In this document: piece by piece, positions 8,858-17,615 of the stretch
How the letters are laid out: each line of letters starts with the position of its first letter
How positions within the stretch are numbered: the first letter of the stretch is position 1
The notes under the pieces: generated by a model
Seen by the model: only the letters and a program-made list of their open reading frames with translations
The model's database searches: none
What the model was told of the DNA's origin: nothing
Program-made: the position numbers and the translations under genes
DNA from: Clostridia bacterium
GTDB taxonomy: Bacteria > Bacillota > Clostridia > Oscillospirales > CAG-382
Direction of reading: 5' to 3'
DNA length: 52,341 nucleotides
Assembly (NCBI GenBank): GCA_017549365.1
Contig: JAFYUZ010000061.1
Location: 1-52,341 of the forward strand

Positions 8858-11191
8858 ATGGAAAAAATACTGATGACACTTGACAATTTTTCGTCTGCCA
8901 TCGTCGAAAACAAAGCTTTCGTTTCATCGGGAGCCGACGTTTCCACCATCGCCGGCATCAAAGCTTCGGGCTTTCCCATCATCAAGGCAAAGGTCCCCGG
9001 AAACACCGAGCTTGATATGATGGCGGCAGGCATGATAGATTTCGATCCCTATTTCGGCACAGACACCATCAAGATGCAGGATTACGAAAACCTGCACGAC
9101 ATATATTTCACCACCTTCGATAAGCCCTCGTGCAACGCAAAGCTTTGCTTTGAGGGCATCGACACCATCGCAGACATCTACGTAAACGGCGTTCTTGTAA
9201 AAAGCACCGCCAATATGTATATCTCGCACGAGGTGCCCCTTTGCGGACTTAAAGAAAAGGACAACGAGCTTGTTGTGCACATAAAGCCGGTTATGATCGA
9301 GGCAAGAAAATGGGAGCTTCCCGTGGTCTGCAACTCGCTGACCTACGGCATGTCGTCGCTTTATGTCAGAAAAGCGGCGCATATGTACGGCTGGGACATT
9401 ATGCCAAGAATTGTTTCGTCGGGTATATGGAAACCCGTTTACATCAAAGAGGTAAAAGAAGATTGCTTCAAGGATGTCTATGTTTACACCCTTGGCATCG
9501 ACAAGGAAAGACAGAGCGGAAAGATCTCTGTTTTCTATACACTTGCACTTTCGCAGGATAAGACCCAGGATTATTCCATCAGAGTAAAGGGCAGCTGCGG
9601 CGACAGCAGTTTCGAGCTTACCCAGATGCTCTTCTCGCATTGCAACAGAGCGGATATCGATATCAACAACTGTAAATACTGGTGGCCGAGATACGCAGGC
9701 GAGCAGAATATGTATTCTGTTGATATCGAGCTTCTTTACAAGGGCGAAGTGGTGGACGTCTGCCACCGCGACGTGGGCGTGCGCACCACAGAGCTTGTCC
9801 GCACCAACACCACCGACCGCGATGGCAACGGAGATTTTTGCTTCAAGGTAAACGGCGAGCGCATTTTTGCCATGGGCTCCAACTGGGTGCCGCTGGATGC
9901 TTTCCACTCGCGCGATGCCGAAAGACTTGAAAAATCCTTCGAGCTTCTTTATGATGTTGGATCAAACGTCGTTCGTTGCTGGGGCGGAAACGTTTATGAA
10001 AGCGACGAATTTTATACCCTTTGTGACAAACACGGTATTATGGTATGGCAGGATTTTGCTATGGGCTGTGCTGTTTATCCGCAAGAGCAGAAGTTTTACG
10101 ATATGCTCGAGGAAGAAGTCGTATTTATCATCAAAAAGCTTCGCAACCATCCTTCCATCGTCCTTTGGGCAGGTGACAACGAGGGCGACTATGCATATAT
10201 GTCCTGGGGCGGCATGACCCGTAACCCCGACAAGAACATCGTCACCCGCGAGGTGCTGGCACGCCTTTGCGAAATGCACGATTTCACCCGTCCCTATCTT
10301 CCCAGCTCTCCTTATATCACCGAGGAGACCATGCGCACAGGCGCAGATACCTCCGAAGATCACCTTTGGGGCCCGCGCGATTACTTCAAGGGCAGCTATT
10401 ACAAAAACACCGTCTGCCATTTTGCGTCCGAAACAGGCTATCACGCTTGTCCCTCGCCCAAATCGGTTGAAAAATTCATTCCCAAAGAAGACGTTTGGCC
10501 GTGGTACAAGCCCGACGGCGTGGCAAACGATTCGTGGCTGGTGCATGCCGCCTGCATGGAAACCTGCCCCGGGGCAGCATTTTCTTACCGCATAAAGCTT
10601 ATGGCGGACCAGGTAAAAACCCTCTTTGGCAAGGATCCCGACAATCTTTGCGATTTTGCAAAGCAGAGCCAGATCTCGCAGGGTGAGGCGGTTAAATATT
10701 ATATCGAACGCTTCCGAATTTCAAAGCCCCGCCGTTCGGGTATTATCTGGTGGAACATCGTTGACGGCTGGCCTCAGTTCTCGGATGCCGTTGTAGACTA
10801 TTATTTCACAAAGAAGGTGGGCTATTATTACATCAAGCGTGCCCAGGCACCCACCTGCCTTATGTTTGACGAGCCCCAAAACAACGTCATCGACCTTTAT
10901 GCCGCAAACGACACCTTCAAAAACCGCAATTTCACATATAAGGTAACCAATATCACCGACGACAAGGTCGTTCTTTCGGGCGGCGGATGTGCTTTCTCCA
11001 ACGCCTCCACAAAGATCGCACGACTTAAGATCGAAGAGGGAGAAAAGAAGTTCTACCTCATCGAATGGACCTTTGACGGCGAAACCGAAGTGCACAAGAA
11101 CCACTATTTCACCAACATCATCGACATTGATTACGATGCGTACATGACGGCACTCAAAAAGTGCGGCTTCGATCAGTTCGAAGGCTTTTGA
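8858..11191 (+). CDS. Glycoside hydrolase family 2, beta-mannosidase-like
   Basis: A 777-residue GH2 enzyme. The N-terminal sugar-binding and Ig-like domains cover about residues 1-330 (DIYVNGVLV, SGIWKPVYI), and the TIM barrel starts near FAMGSNWVPLDAF. NVVRCWGGNVYESDEFYTLC and VWQDFAMGC are characteristic of the beta-mannosidase branch. The acid/base is Glu442 in WAGDNE and the likely nucleophile is Glu525 in SETGY. It has no signal peptide, so it acts on imported substrates. Start: the ATG behind GGGAGG at 8845-8850; an in-frame TTG five codons earlier lies inside that ribosome-binding site and was rejected. A ROK kinase gene follows by 10 bp. Confidence 0.85.
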   Translation: MEKILMTLDNFSSAIVENKAFVSSGADVSTIAGIKASGFPIIKAKVPGNTELDMMAAGMIDFDPYFGTDTIKMQDYENLHDIYFTTFDKPSCNAKLCFEGIDTIADIYVNGVLVKSTANMYISHEVPLCGLKEKDNELVVHIKPVMIEARKWELPVVCNSLTYGMSSLYVRKAAHMYGWDIMPRIVSSGIWKPVYIKEVKEDCFKDVYVYTLGIDKERQSGKISVFYTLALSQDKTQDYSIRVKGSCGDSSFELTQMLFSHCNRADIDINNCKYWWPRYAGEQNMYSVDIELLYKGEVVDVCHRDVGVRTTELVRTNTTDRDGNGDFCFKVNGERIFAMGSNWVPLDAFHSRDAERLEKSFELLYDVGSNVVRCWGGNVYESDEFYTLCDKHGIMVWQDFAMGCAVYPQEQKFYDMLEEEVVFIIKKLRNHPSIVLWAGDNEGDYAYMSWGGMTRNPDKNIVTREVLARLCEMHDFTRPYLPSSPYITEETMRTGADTSEDHLWGPRDYFKGSYYKNTVCHFASETGYHACPSPKSVEKFIPKEDVWPWYKPDGVANDSWLVHAACMETCPGAAFSYRIKLMADQVKTLFGKDPDNLCDFAKQSQISQGEAVKYYIERFRISKPRRSGIIWWNIVDGWPQFSDAVVDYYFTKKVGYYYIKRAQAPTCLMFDEPQNNVIDLYAANDTFKNRNFTYKVTNITDDKVVLSGGGCAFSNASTKIARLKIEEGEKKFYLIEWTFDGETEVHKNHYFTNIIDIDYDAYMTALKKCGFDQFEGF

Positions 11192-11201
11192 GGAGCATAG
11201 T

Positions 11202-12170
11202 ATGTATTATATCGGAATTGACATTGGCGGAACGAAATGCGCCGTAACTCTCGGAAAATACGACGGCGAAAAAATGGATATTGCCGCCAAGGCAAAGTTT
11301 GACACCGTGGGTGCACCTTACGCCGTGCTTGACAGATTTCTTGCCGAAACCGATGCCATACTTAAAGAAAAAGGTCTTTCGTACGGCGATATAAGGTCGA
11401 TCGGCATCAGCTGCGGCGGACCGCTCGATCCCAAAAACGGCATCATTCTGTCTCCTCCCAATCTTCCCGGATGGGACGAGATACACGTGGTTGAATTTTT
11501 TGAAAGCAAAACGGGCATTGCCACCAAGCTTGAAAACGATGCCAACGCCTGCGCTGTTGCCGAGTGGAAACTCGGCGCAGGCAAAGGCTTTGACAACGTG
11601 ATCTTTCTCACCTTCGGCACAGGCCTTGGTGCAGGGCTCATCCTTGACGGAAAGCTTTATTCGGGCACCAACGGCAACGCGGGGGAGGCAGGACACATAA
11701 GACTTTCGGACTACGGCCCGTCGGGCTATGGCAAGTCAGGCTCTTTCGAAGGCTTTTGCAGCGGACGCGGCATTGCCCAGATCGGTCAGACCCTTGCGCT
11801 TGAGGCAATACAAAACGGCAAAAAAGTGGGATATGCCGACGGCATAGACGACCTTCCAAACGTCAATGCAAAAAACATCGCCATTGCGGCGGATGCGGGC
11901 GACGAGGTGGCAAAGGAAGTATACCGCACCTCGGGCAGAATGTTGGGACGCGGCCTTTCGGTGCTTGTTGATATCCTCAACCCCCAGCGAATCATCATCG
12001 GCAGTATTTTCACCCGAAGCGCCCATCTTCTTTTTGACGAATGCGACAGAGTGATGAAAAAAGAATGTCTGCCCCTTTCGTATGGGGTGTGCAAGGTGGT
12101 GCCGGCACAGCTTTCCGAAAACATCGGAGATTATGCCGCCCTGTCACTTGCCATGACGGTTACAGAATAA
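11202..12170 (+). CDS. ROK-family sugar kinase lacking the zinc cysteines
   Basis: A 322-residue ROK protein that should phosphorylate a hexose with ATP. Visible: the phosphate loop DIGGTK near residues 7-12, catalytic Asp113 in ENDANA, FGTGLGAG (138-145), and Glu162/His165 in GEAGH. It has no DNA-binding domain, so it is a kinase rather than a NagC-type repressor. Odd: the family motif CxCGxxGCxE reads SGYGKSGSFE (about residues 174-183), so all three zinc-ligand cysteines are replaced. It sits between a GH2 glycosidase and a GmhA-like isomerase, consistent with phosphorylating the released sugar. The substrate is not determinable here. Confidence 0.85.
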   Translation: MYYIGIDIGGTKCAVTLGKYDGEKMDIAAKAKFDTVGAPYAVLDRFLAETDAILKEKGLSYGDIRSIGISCGGPLDPKNGIILSPPNLPGWDEIHVVEFFESKTGIATKLENDANACAVAEWKLGAGKGFDNVIFLTFGTGLGAGLILDGKLYSGTNGNAGEAGHIRLSDYGPSGYGKSGSFEGFCSGRGIAQIGQTLALEAIQNGKKVGYADGIDDLPNVNAKNIAIAADAGDEVAKEVYRTSGRMLGRGLSVLVDILNPQRIIIGSIFTRSAHLLFDECDRVMKKECLPLSYGVCKVVPAQLSENIGDYAALSLAMTVTE

Positions 12171-12186
12171 TTAAGGAGCAAAATAT

Positions 12187-12816
12187 ATGGATCTCAGAAC
12201 AGAACTTTTTGAAAGATATCCCTGCCTTTGCGCGTGTGAAAAGGATATAGACGCGGCGCGTGAGCTGATTTGCGAAACCTACAAACGCGGCGGCACGGTT
12301 TATGTTTGCGGCAACGGCGGAAGCTGCAGCGACAGCGACCATATCGTGGGCGAATTGATGAAAGGCTTTCTTCTTCGCCGCGAGCTTTCGGCTGCCGACA
12401 CCGCAAAGTTTGCCGAAATGTTCGAGGACGGTGCAGAGTTTGCCGCAAATCTTCAGGGCGCTTTACCCGCGGTGTCGCTGACGGCACAGACGGCAATTCT
12501 TTCGGCTTTTGCCAACGACGTTGAACCCGACATGGTGTATGCCCAGCTCGTTTACGGCTATGCCCGCGAAAACGATCTTGTCATCGGTCTTTCGACCTCG
12601 GGAAACTCCAAAAACGTCGTAAACGCTATAAAGGCGGCAAAATTCCGCGGCGCAAAAACCTTGTCGATGACGGGTATGAAAGAAAGCAAGCTTTCTGCCA
12701 TGTCCGATGCGACAATACGAGTGCCCGAAACCGAAACCTTTAAGATCCAGGAGCTTCACCTGCCCATTTATCATTATCTTTGTGCGGCGGTGGAAGAGGA
12801 ATTTTTCGCAAAATAA
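12187..12816 (+). CDS. SIS-domain sugar-phosphate isomerase, GmhA-like
   Basis: A 209-residue SIS-fold protein of the phosphoheptose isomerase type. VCGNGGSCSDSDH (40-52) matches the GNGGS phosphate loop. His52 and Glu56, together with Gln188 and His196 in QELHLPIYH, reproduce the spacing of the GmhA active-site residues (Gln then His eight later). Gram-positive gut bacteria rarely need heptose lipopolysaccharide, and the gene is co-transcribed with a GH2 enzyme and a ROK kinase (gap 16 bp). A catabolic ketose/aldose-phosphate isomerase is therefore more likely than heptose biosynthesis (inference). AAGGAG precedes the ATG. Confidence 0.75.
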   Translation: MDLRTELFERYPCLCACEKDIDAARELICETYKRGGTVYVCGNGGSCSDSDHIVGELMKGFLLRRELSAADTAKFAEMFEDGAEFAANLQGALPAVSLTAQTAILSAFANDVEPDMVYAQLVYGYARENDLVIGLSTSGNSKNVVNAIKAAKFRGAKTLSMTGMKESKLSAMSDATIRVPETETFKIQELHLPIYHYLCAAVEEEFFAK

Positions 12817-12828
12817 AAAACAGAAAAC

Positions 12829-12866
12829 AAAAAGGAACAGCGAGAGATGCTGTTCCTTTTGTTTTT
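12829..12866. terminator. Bidirectional terminator between SIS and RsmF genes
   Basis: Arms AAAAGGAACAGC and GCTGTTCCTTTT with a 7-nt loop. The A run on one side and GTTTTT on the other serve both converging genes. Confidence 0.85.
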
Positions 12867-14226
12867 ACATAATTCTTAATCCTTTGGGATAGTGGTTTTT
12901 GAGAAAACCTCCCACGATCTTTGCGCCGCCCAACGGGATGCCGTCGCAAAGTATTGCCGCCCAACCGTCGGGGGCGTCGTATTCAAACGATTCGCCGCGC
13001 AGATATTTTGCAATCTCGGGCGAGTCGGAGGCGAGATCGACCTTTACCTTAAAATCCTTGCCGTATGCCGAAAAAAACTGATGATGCGGCACAATTCGTC
13101 CCGATTTGTATTCGCCCAGCTTCACCCCGCACGAAAAAACGTGTCTTTCGGGCACAGCCATTCGGTCGGGCAAAACAAGTATGTTTTCGCGGAAAGCGCG
13201 GATGTTTTCGGGCACTTTTGTGAGCGATTTTGAAAGAAAATCGTCCACCGCCTTTTTTTCGTCTTTGTTAAGGGGGCGCGATGCGTCCTTAAAAGAAAAA
13301 TCCGTGCCTGTCGAAAGTTCTCCCTTGCGCTTGAAAAGGGCAAAAAACTGTCCTTCGCCCCGCGATACGTGGGGATAAAACCTACGCACGTTTTTTGCAT
13401 CAAACCCATTGCAGTATTCGGCAATTCCAGGGCTTGTCACCATGTCAAATTTTTCACCCGGCTCGCAGAGCGAAAAATCGGGATGCTTTTCGAGAAAACA
13501 GGAAACGTTTTCTTCGTTTTCCTGCGTCGAAAAGGTGCAGGTGGAATAAAGAAGATATCCTCCCTCGTCAACACACACGGCAAGGTTGTCAAGAATTTCC
13601 CGTTGCCTTTCGGCGCAGAGTTTTACGTTTTCCTCGCTCCATTCCTCGCGTGCCTGCTCGCTTTTTCTCAGCATTCCTTCGCCCGAGCAGGGGGCATCGC
13701 AGATGACAAGGGCAAATTCACCCGGGAAAAGCTTTGAAAGATCCGCCGTGTCGGTGTTGAGAACGACAGAGTTTTTAAGTCCCAGCCTTTCGACGTTGCC
13801 CACAAGCGTTTTGCACCTTGACGGGACGATCTCGTTGGATACCACGATGTTTTTTTCGGGGGCAAAGTTTGCCGCCTGCGAACTTTTTCCGCCGGGCGAC
13901 GCGCAGGCATCGAGAATTTTTATGCCTTGCGGCAATCGGCCTTCAAGGCACGACACGGGCGCCATGGCAGAAGGCTCCTGGATATAAAACATTCCCGCGT
14001 GGTGAAGCGGATGGTTTCCGGGCTTTTCCGCCTTAAAGTAGTATCCGTCGGCACAGTAGGGGATCTTTTCGTTTTCAAAGGGCAGGGAAGCGCCGTTTGT
14101 ATCCGAAAGCTTTGCCGCGTTCAGATGAAGCGCCGTTTCGCGCTCGTCGTCAAAGGTGGCAATGTATTTTTCAAAATCCGCTCCGAGAAGCTTTTTCATT
14201 CGGTCGGTATATTTTGTGTCAAGCAT
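12865..14226 (-). CDS. RsmF/NOL1-NOP2-Sun family rRNA cytosine-C5 methyltransferase
   Basis: A 453-residue SAM-dependent RNA m5C methyltransferase acting on ribosomal RNA in the cytoplasm. The SAM-binding motif DACASPGGKS is at 107-116. The two catalytic cysteines are Cys180 in DAPCSGEGM and Cys230 in STCTFS, the usual pair in the Sun/NOL1 family. After the methyltransferase core (to about residue 300) there is a C-terminal RNA-binding region of the kind found in RsmF/YebU, including DGIPLGGAKI. Start set by GCGAGG before ATG. It is transcribed alone, convergent with the GH2 operon. Which rRNA cytosine is modified cannot be read. Confidence 0.85.
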   Translation of the reverse strand: MLDTKYTDRMKKLLGADFEKYIATFDDERETALHLNAAKLSDTNGASLPFENEKIPYCADGYYFKAEKPGNHPLHHAGMFYIQEPSAMAPVSCLEGRLPQGIKILDACASPGGKSSQAANFAPEKNIVVSNEIVPSRCKTLVGNVERLGLKNSVVLNTDTADLSKLFPGEFALVICDAPCSGEGMLRKSEQAREEWSEENVKLCAERQREILDNLAVCVDEGGYLLYSTCTFSTQENEENVSCFLEKHPDFSLCEPGEKFDMVTSPGIAEYCNGFDAKNVRRFYPHVSRGEGQFFALFKRKGELSTGTDFSFKDASRPLNKDEKKAVDDFLSKSLTKVPENIRAFRENILVLPDRMAVPERHVFSCGVKLGEYKSGRIVPHHQFFSAYGKDFKVKVDLASDSPEIAKYLRGESFEYDAPDGWAAILCDGIPLGGAKIVGGFLKNHYPKGLRIM

Positions 14227-14383
14227 GTTTTCCTCGCAATTTTTTGATAATCAAGTATAACACATTATTGCAAAAATTTCAATATTTCGCCTCGAATTGA
14301 AAAAAACATACAAAGTTATTCATTTTTGATATAAAAGGTATATATTTAAAGATATATTTGGTGATGAATTTTGCAGTATACTA

Positions 14384-14412
14384 TTGAAATTTCGGGTTTT
14401 GTATGATATAAT
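14384..14412 (+). promoter_or_regulatory. Promoter of the hydrogenase operon
   Basis: -35 TTGAAA (14384-14389), 17 bp spacer, -10 TATAAT (14407-14412). The transcript would have a ~90-nt leader before the first gene. No other good promoter was found inside the ten-gene cluster. Confidence 0.75.
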
Positions 14413-14509
14413 AACATGAGTACGCATGGTGGATTGTGAAAAAAATGTCAATCCCCTCTGCGCAACAAGCAAAATACGCGGAAATCCGCAACGGAGGTAA
14501 CATTACGCT

Positions 14510-15007
14510 ATGAAAAAGAAACTGACAACAGTTGATTTCAACGGTACCAAAGAGCAGGAAACAGCTCTCAGAGCAGTCATTGCCGAGTACCGCGGAACAA
14601 AGGGCGCCATGATGCCTGTGCTTCAGAAGGCTCAGGATATCTACGGCTATCTTCCCATCGAAGTTCAGAAGATCATTGCTGACGAGATGGACACTTCTCT
14701 CGAAGAAGTATACGGAATCACAACCTTCTATTCTCAGTTCGCTCTTAACCCCAAGGGAAAGTATGCGATCGCTGTATGTCTTGGAACTGCCTGCTACGTT
14801 AAGGGCGCCCAGGACCTTGTAGACCGCATCACACTCAAGCTCGGCCTCACCCCCGGCAGCACAACTCCCGACGGTAAATATTCTCTCGACGCGACCCGTT
14901 GCATCGGTGCTTGCGGTCTTGCTCCCGTTCTTACCGTTAACGACGAAGTTTACGGCAGACTCACAAAGGAAGACATCGACGGAATCCTCGCAAAATACGT
15001 TGACTGA
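14510..15007 (+). CDS. hndA: [2Fe-2S] NuoE-like subunit of electron-bifurcating [FeFe] hydrogenase
   Basis: A 165-residue thioredoxin-fold ferredoxin of the NuoE/HydC/HndA family. The [2Fe-2S] ligands are Cys90 and Cys95 (CLGTAC) and Cys131 and Cys135 (CIGAC). It passes electrons between the NADH/FMN subunit and the hydrogenase subunit in the soluble complex. Length is normal. It is the first gene after the operon promoter; the partner subunits lie about 4 kb further on, separated by a signalling module. A GGAGG lies 12 bp before the ATG, a rather long spacing. The symbol follows the Hnd nomenclature by homology. Confidence 0.9.
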   Translation: MKKKLTTVDFNGTKEQETALRAVIAEYRGTKGAMMPVLQKAQDIYGYLPIEVQKIIADEMDTSLEEVYGITTFYSQFALNPKGKYAIAVCLGTACYVKGAQDLVDRITLKLGLTPGSTTPDGKYSLDATRCIGACGLAPVLTVNDEVYGRLTKEDIDGILAKYVD

Positions 15008-15086
15008 CACCGCGCCTTGAAAAAGGCATATCTTGCGTTCCGCAACGCGGCAGTTTGCCCGTGTTTGCGGCGGAATGGAGTTACTT

Positions 15087-15437
15087 ATGAAGATCCGTGA
15101 AATAAAGGAAATTCTCGGTGCCGAGCTGCTTTGCGGCGAGGACGCCCTTGAAAAAGATGTGTTTTCCGCTTGCTGCAGCGATATGATGAGCGACGTGCTC
15201 GCCTATGTGAAAGACCAGGGCGTGCTTATCACGGGGCTTGTCAATCCGCAGGTTATAAGAACGGCAAACATGATGGACATGGTATGCGTTGTTTTTGTCA
15301 GAAACAAAACCGTGACAGACGACATGATCGAGCTTGCAAAAGAAAGCGGCATTGTCATCATGCGTTCGTCTCTCCGCGCATTTGAGGCGTGCGGACTGCT
15401 TTATTCCGCAGGCATCTCAAAGGTTTCGGAGGCATGA
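15087..15437 (+). CDS. DRTGG-domain protein (first copy)
   Basis: A 116-residue protein consisting essentially of one DRTGG-type domain (MKIREIKEIL...DVLAYVKDQGVLITGLVN). These domains are found beside CBS domains and in clostridial hydrogenase loci; their ligand is not established, though a nucleotide has been suggested. Start chosen at the ATG at 15087 with GGAG 6 bp upstream; an upstream in-frame ATG lacks a ribosome-binding site. The stop is followed after one base by the ATPase start, so translation is probably coupled. A second DRTGG gene lies two genes downstream. Confidence 0.75.
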   Translation: MKIREIKEILGAELLCGEDALEKDVFSACCSDMMSDVLAYVKDQGVLITGLVNPQVIRTANMMDMVCVVFVRNKTVTDDMIELAKESGIVIMRSSLRAFEACGLLYSAGISKVSEA

Positions 15438-15438
15438 A

Positions 15439-15861
15439 ATGTCTGACGTTTTAAAATTCCATTTTGATGTCGACGGCTCGGATTTTTCCTCGGCAGGCGA
15501 AGCGTCTGTCGTCGTAAAGAAAAAGCTCAGGCAGCTTGGCTATCCCGCCGACGTTATCCGCAAAGTATCAATCGCAATGTACGAGGGTGAGATCAACATG
15601 GTAATCCACGCAGGCGGCGGCTGTGCCGACGTTGAGGTGCACGATGACGAGATCGTTATTATCCTTTCCGACAAGGGCCCGGGTATTCCCGACGTTGCCC
15701 TTGCCATGCAGGAGGGATATTCCACCGCCCGTGACAATATCCGCGTGCTCGGTTTCGGCGCAGGTATGGGTCTTCCCAACATGAAGAAATATACCGACGA
15801 TATGCAGATCGACACAAAGGTGGGCGAGGGAACCGTTATCACCATGAAGGTCAAGCTCTGA
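15439..15861 (+). CDS. Small GHKL ATPase, anti-sigma-factor-like (RsbW/SpoIIAB type)
   Basis: A 140-residue single-domain HATPase. N box: Glu49 and Asn53 in YEGEINMVIHA. G1 box: DKGPGI (78-83). G2 box: GFGAGMGL (105-112). There is no phosphoacceptor histidine domain, so it is not a sensor kinase; it resembles the serine kinases that phosphorylate anti-anti-sigma factors. No STAS-domain substrate is encoded in the operon. It lies between a DRTGG protein and the sensory-type hydrogenase, which suggests that nucleotide-dependent signalling is tied to hydrogen or redox state (inference). Confidence 0.8.
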   Translation: MSDVLKFHFDVDGSDFSSAGEASVVVKKKLRQLGYPADVIRKVSIAMYEGEINMVIHAGGGCADVEVHDDEIVIILSDKGPGIPDVALAMQEGYSTARDNIRVLGFGAGMGLPNMKKYTDDMQIDTKVGEGTVITMKVKL

Positions 15862-15891
15862 TCTCATTGCTGATAATATATCGAGGTGTTT

Positions 15892-17271
15892 ATGTCAGAA
15901 GAATTTAAAGCTACCGCCGGGTACGAAAACTCCGGAGAGTATAAGCACTCGGTTTCACTTGATGTCAGCAAATGTAAAGGCTGTACCACCTGTCTCAAGC
16001 GTTGTCCCACAGAGGCAATCCGCATAAGAGACGGCCACGCCGTCATCAATTCGGCGCGTTGCATCGACTGCGGTCAGTGCATCAAGGTATGCCAGTACAA
16101 AGCAAAAAAAGCAAACCACGATCCTTTGTCTGTTCTTGACAACTACAAATACACCGTAGCGCTTCCGGCGCCTTCGCTTTACGGTCAGTTTGACAATCTT
16201 GACAACATAAGCTACGTTCTGCGCGGTCTTCTCGATCTCGGCTTTGACGACGTTTTCGAGGTTGCCAGCGCCGCCGAGATGGTTTCGGCCTACACAAGGC
16301 TTTACATAAAGCGCAAGGACGTCAAAAAGCCCGTCATCAGCTCTGCCTGTCCCGTAATATCGAGGATCATCAGCATGAATTATCCATACCTTTGCGATCA
16401 TATCATGCCCATCCTCCCGCCCATCGACATCGCGGCATATTTTGCCCGTCGCAGGGTACACGAAAGACATCCCGAGCTTTCTGATTCAGACATCGGAATC
16501 ATATTCATATCCCCCTGTCCCGCAAAGGTATCTTACGTCAAGAACAACTTTGCAGGCGACAGAAACTATATCGACGCCACAGTTTCTGTGCGCGACGTAT
16601 ATTTCGCTCTGCTTGACGTAATGGATAAGCGTGTGGGCGAAGAACCGCCCGATCTGACCTCCACGGGACTTATCGGGATCGGCTGGGCTTCCACCGGAGG
16701 CGAGGCGACGGCAATTTTCAACGAGCATTATCTTGCCGCCGACGGCATCGAGAATTGCATCCGCGTTCTCGACCAGATAGACAATTCGGACATCACAAAT
16801 ATCGACTTCGTAGAGCTGAACGCCTGCAACGGCGGATGCGTGGGAGGTGCGATGGCGGTTGAAAATCCGTATATCGCCCAGGCGCGTCTTCAGACTCTCA
16901 AAAGATATCTGCCCGTGTCGCCAAACACCCACGCCAGCGATTGGATCCCCGACGATTTTTTCACAGAAAACCTTATAAAATACAATCCCTGCAACCTGCT
17001 GTCAAACGACCGTCAGACAGCAATGCAGATGATGAGCCGCATCGAAAACATCAACGAAAGCCTGCCAAAGATAGACTGCGGCTGCTGCGGCGCTCCCACC
17101 TGCATGGCGTTTGCCGAGGATATTGTCAAGGGTGAAACGGCACTCGAAGGGTGTACCGTTATCATGCGTCAGCTTTTCCACGAGTTTTTGGAAAAAGGCT
17201 ATGACCACACCGTTTTTGACAAGCTGACTCTGCACCGGGAAAAAAGCGAAACAGACAAAACGGAGGGCTGA
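15892..17271 (+). CDS. Sensory-type [FeFe] hydrogenase (HydS-like), no PAS/output domain
   Basis: A 459-residue iron-sulfur protein. Two [4Fe-4S] ferredoxin motifs: Cys28/31/34/38 and Cys57/60/63/67. The H-cluster domain keeps four candidate ligands: Cys153 (SACP), Cys209 (SPCPAK), Cys312 and Cys316 (NACNGGC). The residue before Cys153, which in catalytic enzymes is the proton-donating cysteine, is alanine, as known for sensory HydS proteins. A C-terminal Fes4-type cluster motif uses Cys396, Cys399, Cys404 and Cys421. HydS proteins often end in a PAS domain; here the chain stops soon after the Fes4 motif. Start: ATG behind GAGG rather than the GTG two codons earlier. A hydrogen/redox sensor role is inferred. 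Confidence 0.85.
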   Translation: MSEEFKATAGYENSGEYKHSVSLDVSKCKGCTTCLKRCPTEAIRIRDGHAVINSARCIDCGQCIKVCQYKAKKANHDPLSVLDNYKYTVALPAPSLYGQFDNLDNISYVLRGLLDLGFDDVFEVASAAEMVSAYTRLYIKRKDVKKPVISSACPVISRIISMNYPYLCDHIMPILPPIDIAAYFARRRVHERHPELSDSDIGIIFISPCPAKVSYVKNNFAGDRNYIDATVSVRDVYFALLDVMDKRVGEEPPDLTSTGLIGIGWASTGGEATAIFNEHYLAADGIENCIRVLDQIDNSDITNIDFVELNACNGGCVGGAMAVENPYIAQARLQTLKRYLPVSPNTHASDWIPDDFFTENLIKYNPCNLLSNDRQTAMQMMSRIENINESLPKIDCGCCGAPTCMAFAEDIVKGETALEGCTVIMRQLFHEFLEKGYDHTVFDKLTLHREKSETDKTEG

Positions 17272-17276
17272 AAACA

Positions 17277-17615
17277 ATGACTCTTCAAACCCTTTGCGAA
17301 AAACTCGGTCTTAAAAAGATCGTTTTCGATCATGACACAGAAGTTTTTGGCGTTTACGTCGGAGATTTTCTCAGCCGTGCCATGAGCAAGGTGGGCGCAG
17401 ACAACGTTTGGGTTACCATCATGGCAAACACCAACGTCGTGGCTGTGGCAAGCCTTACGGATGCGGCGTGCATTCTTCTTGCCGAGGGGGTTGAGCTTTC
17501 GGACGATGCGCTTTGCGCCGCCCGCGAAAACGGCATAAACGTTTTGTCAAGCAACGACAGCGCGTATGATCTTTGCGTCAAGCTTTCTGCCGCATTTGAC
17601 GGCAGCCGACAATGA
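17277..17615 (+). CDS. DRTGG-domain protein (second copy)
   Basis: A 112-residue protein related in layout to the DRTGG protein at 15087 (start MTLQTLCEKLGL, then GVYVGDFLSRAM and a VTIMANTNVVAVASL strand region). It has no catalytic motif. The ATG follows the hydrogenase stop by 5 bp, and its stop overlaps the next start as ATGA, so it is translationally coupled with the PHP gene. Two DRTGG proteins bracketing the sensory hydrogenase suggest a heteromeric ligand-binding unit, which is inference. Confidence 0.7.
   Translation: MTLQTLCEKLGLKKIVFDHDTEVFGVYVGDFLSRAMSKVGADNVWVTIMANTNVVAVASLTDAACILLAEGVELSDDALCAARENGINVLSSNDSAYDLCVKLSAAFDGSRQ

Noticed and set aside
8924..9907. Minus-strand frame of 327 codons inside the GH2 gene, and a plus-strand frame of 314 codons over the aldolase
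   Set aside because: Both overlap genes with complete catalytic motifs and have no start signal or recognisable domain.
12187..12816. Lipopolysaccharide heptose biosynthesis gene
   Set aside because: The active site is GmhA-like, but the operon context is glycan catabolism and no heptose kinase, phosphatase or nucleotidyltransferase is nearby.
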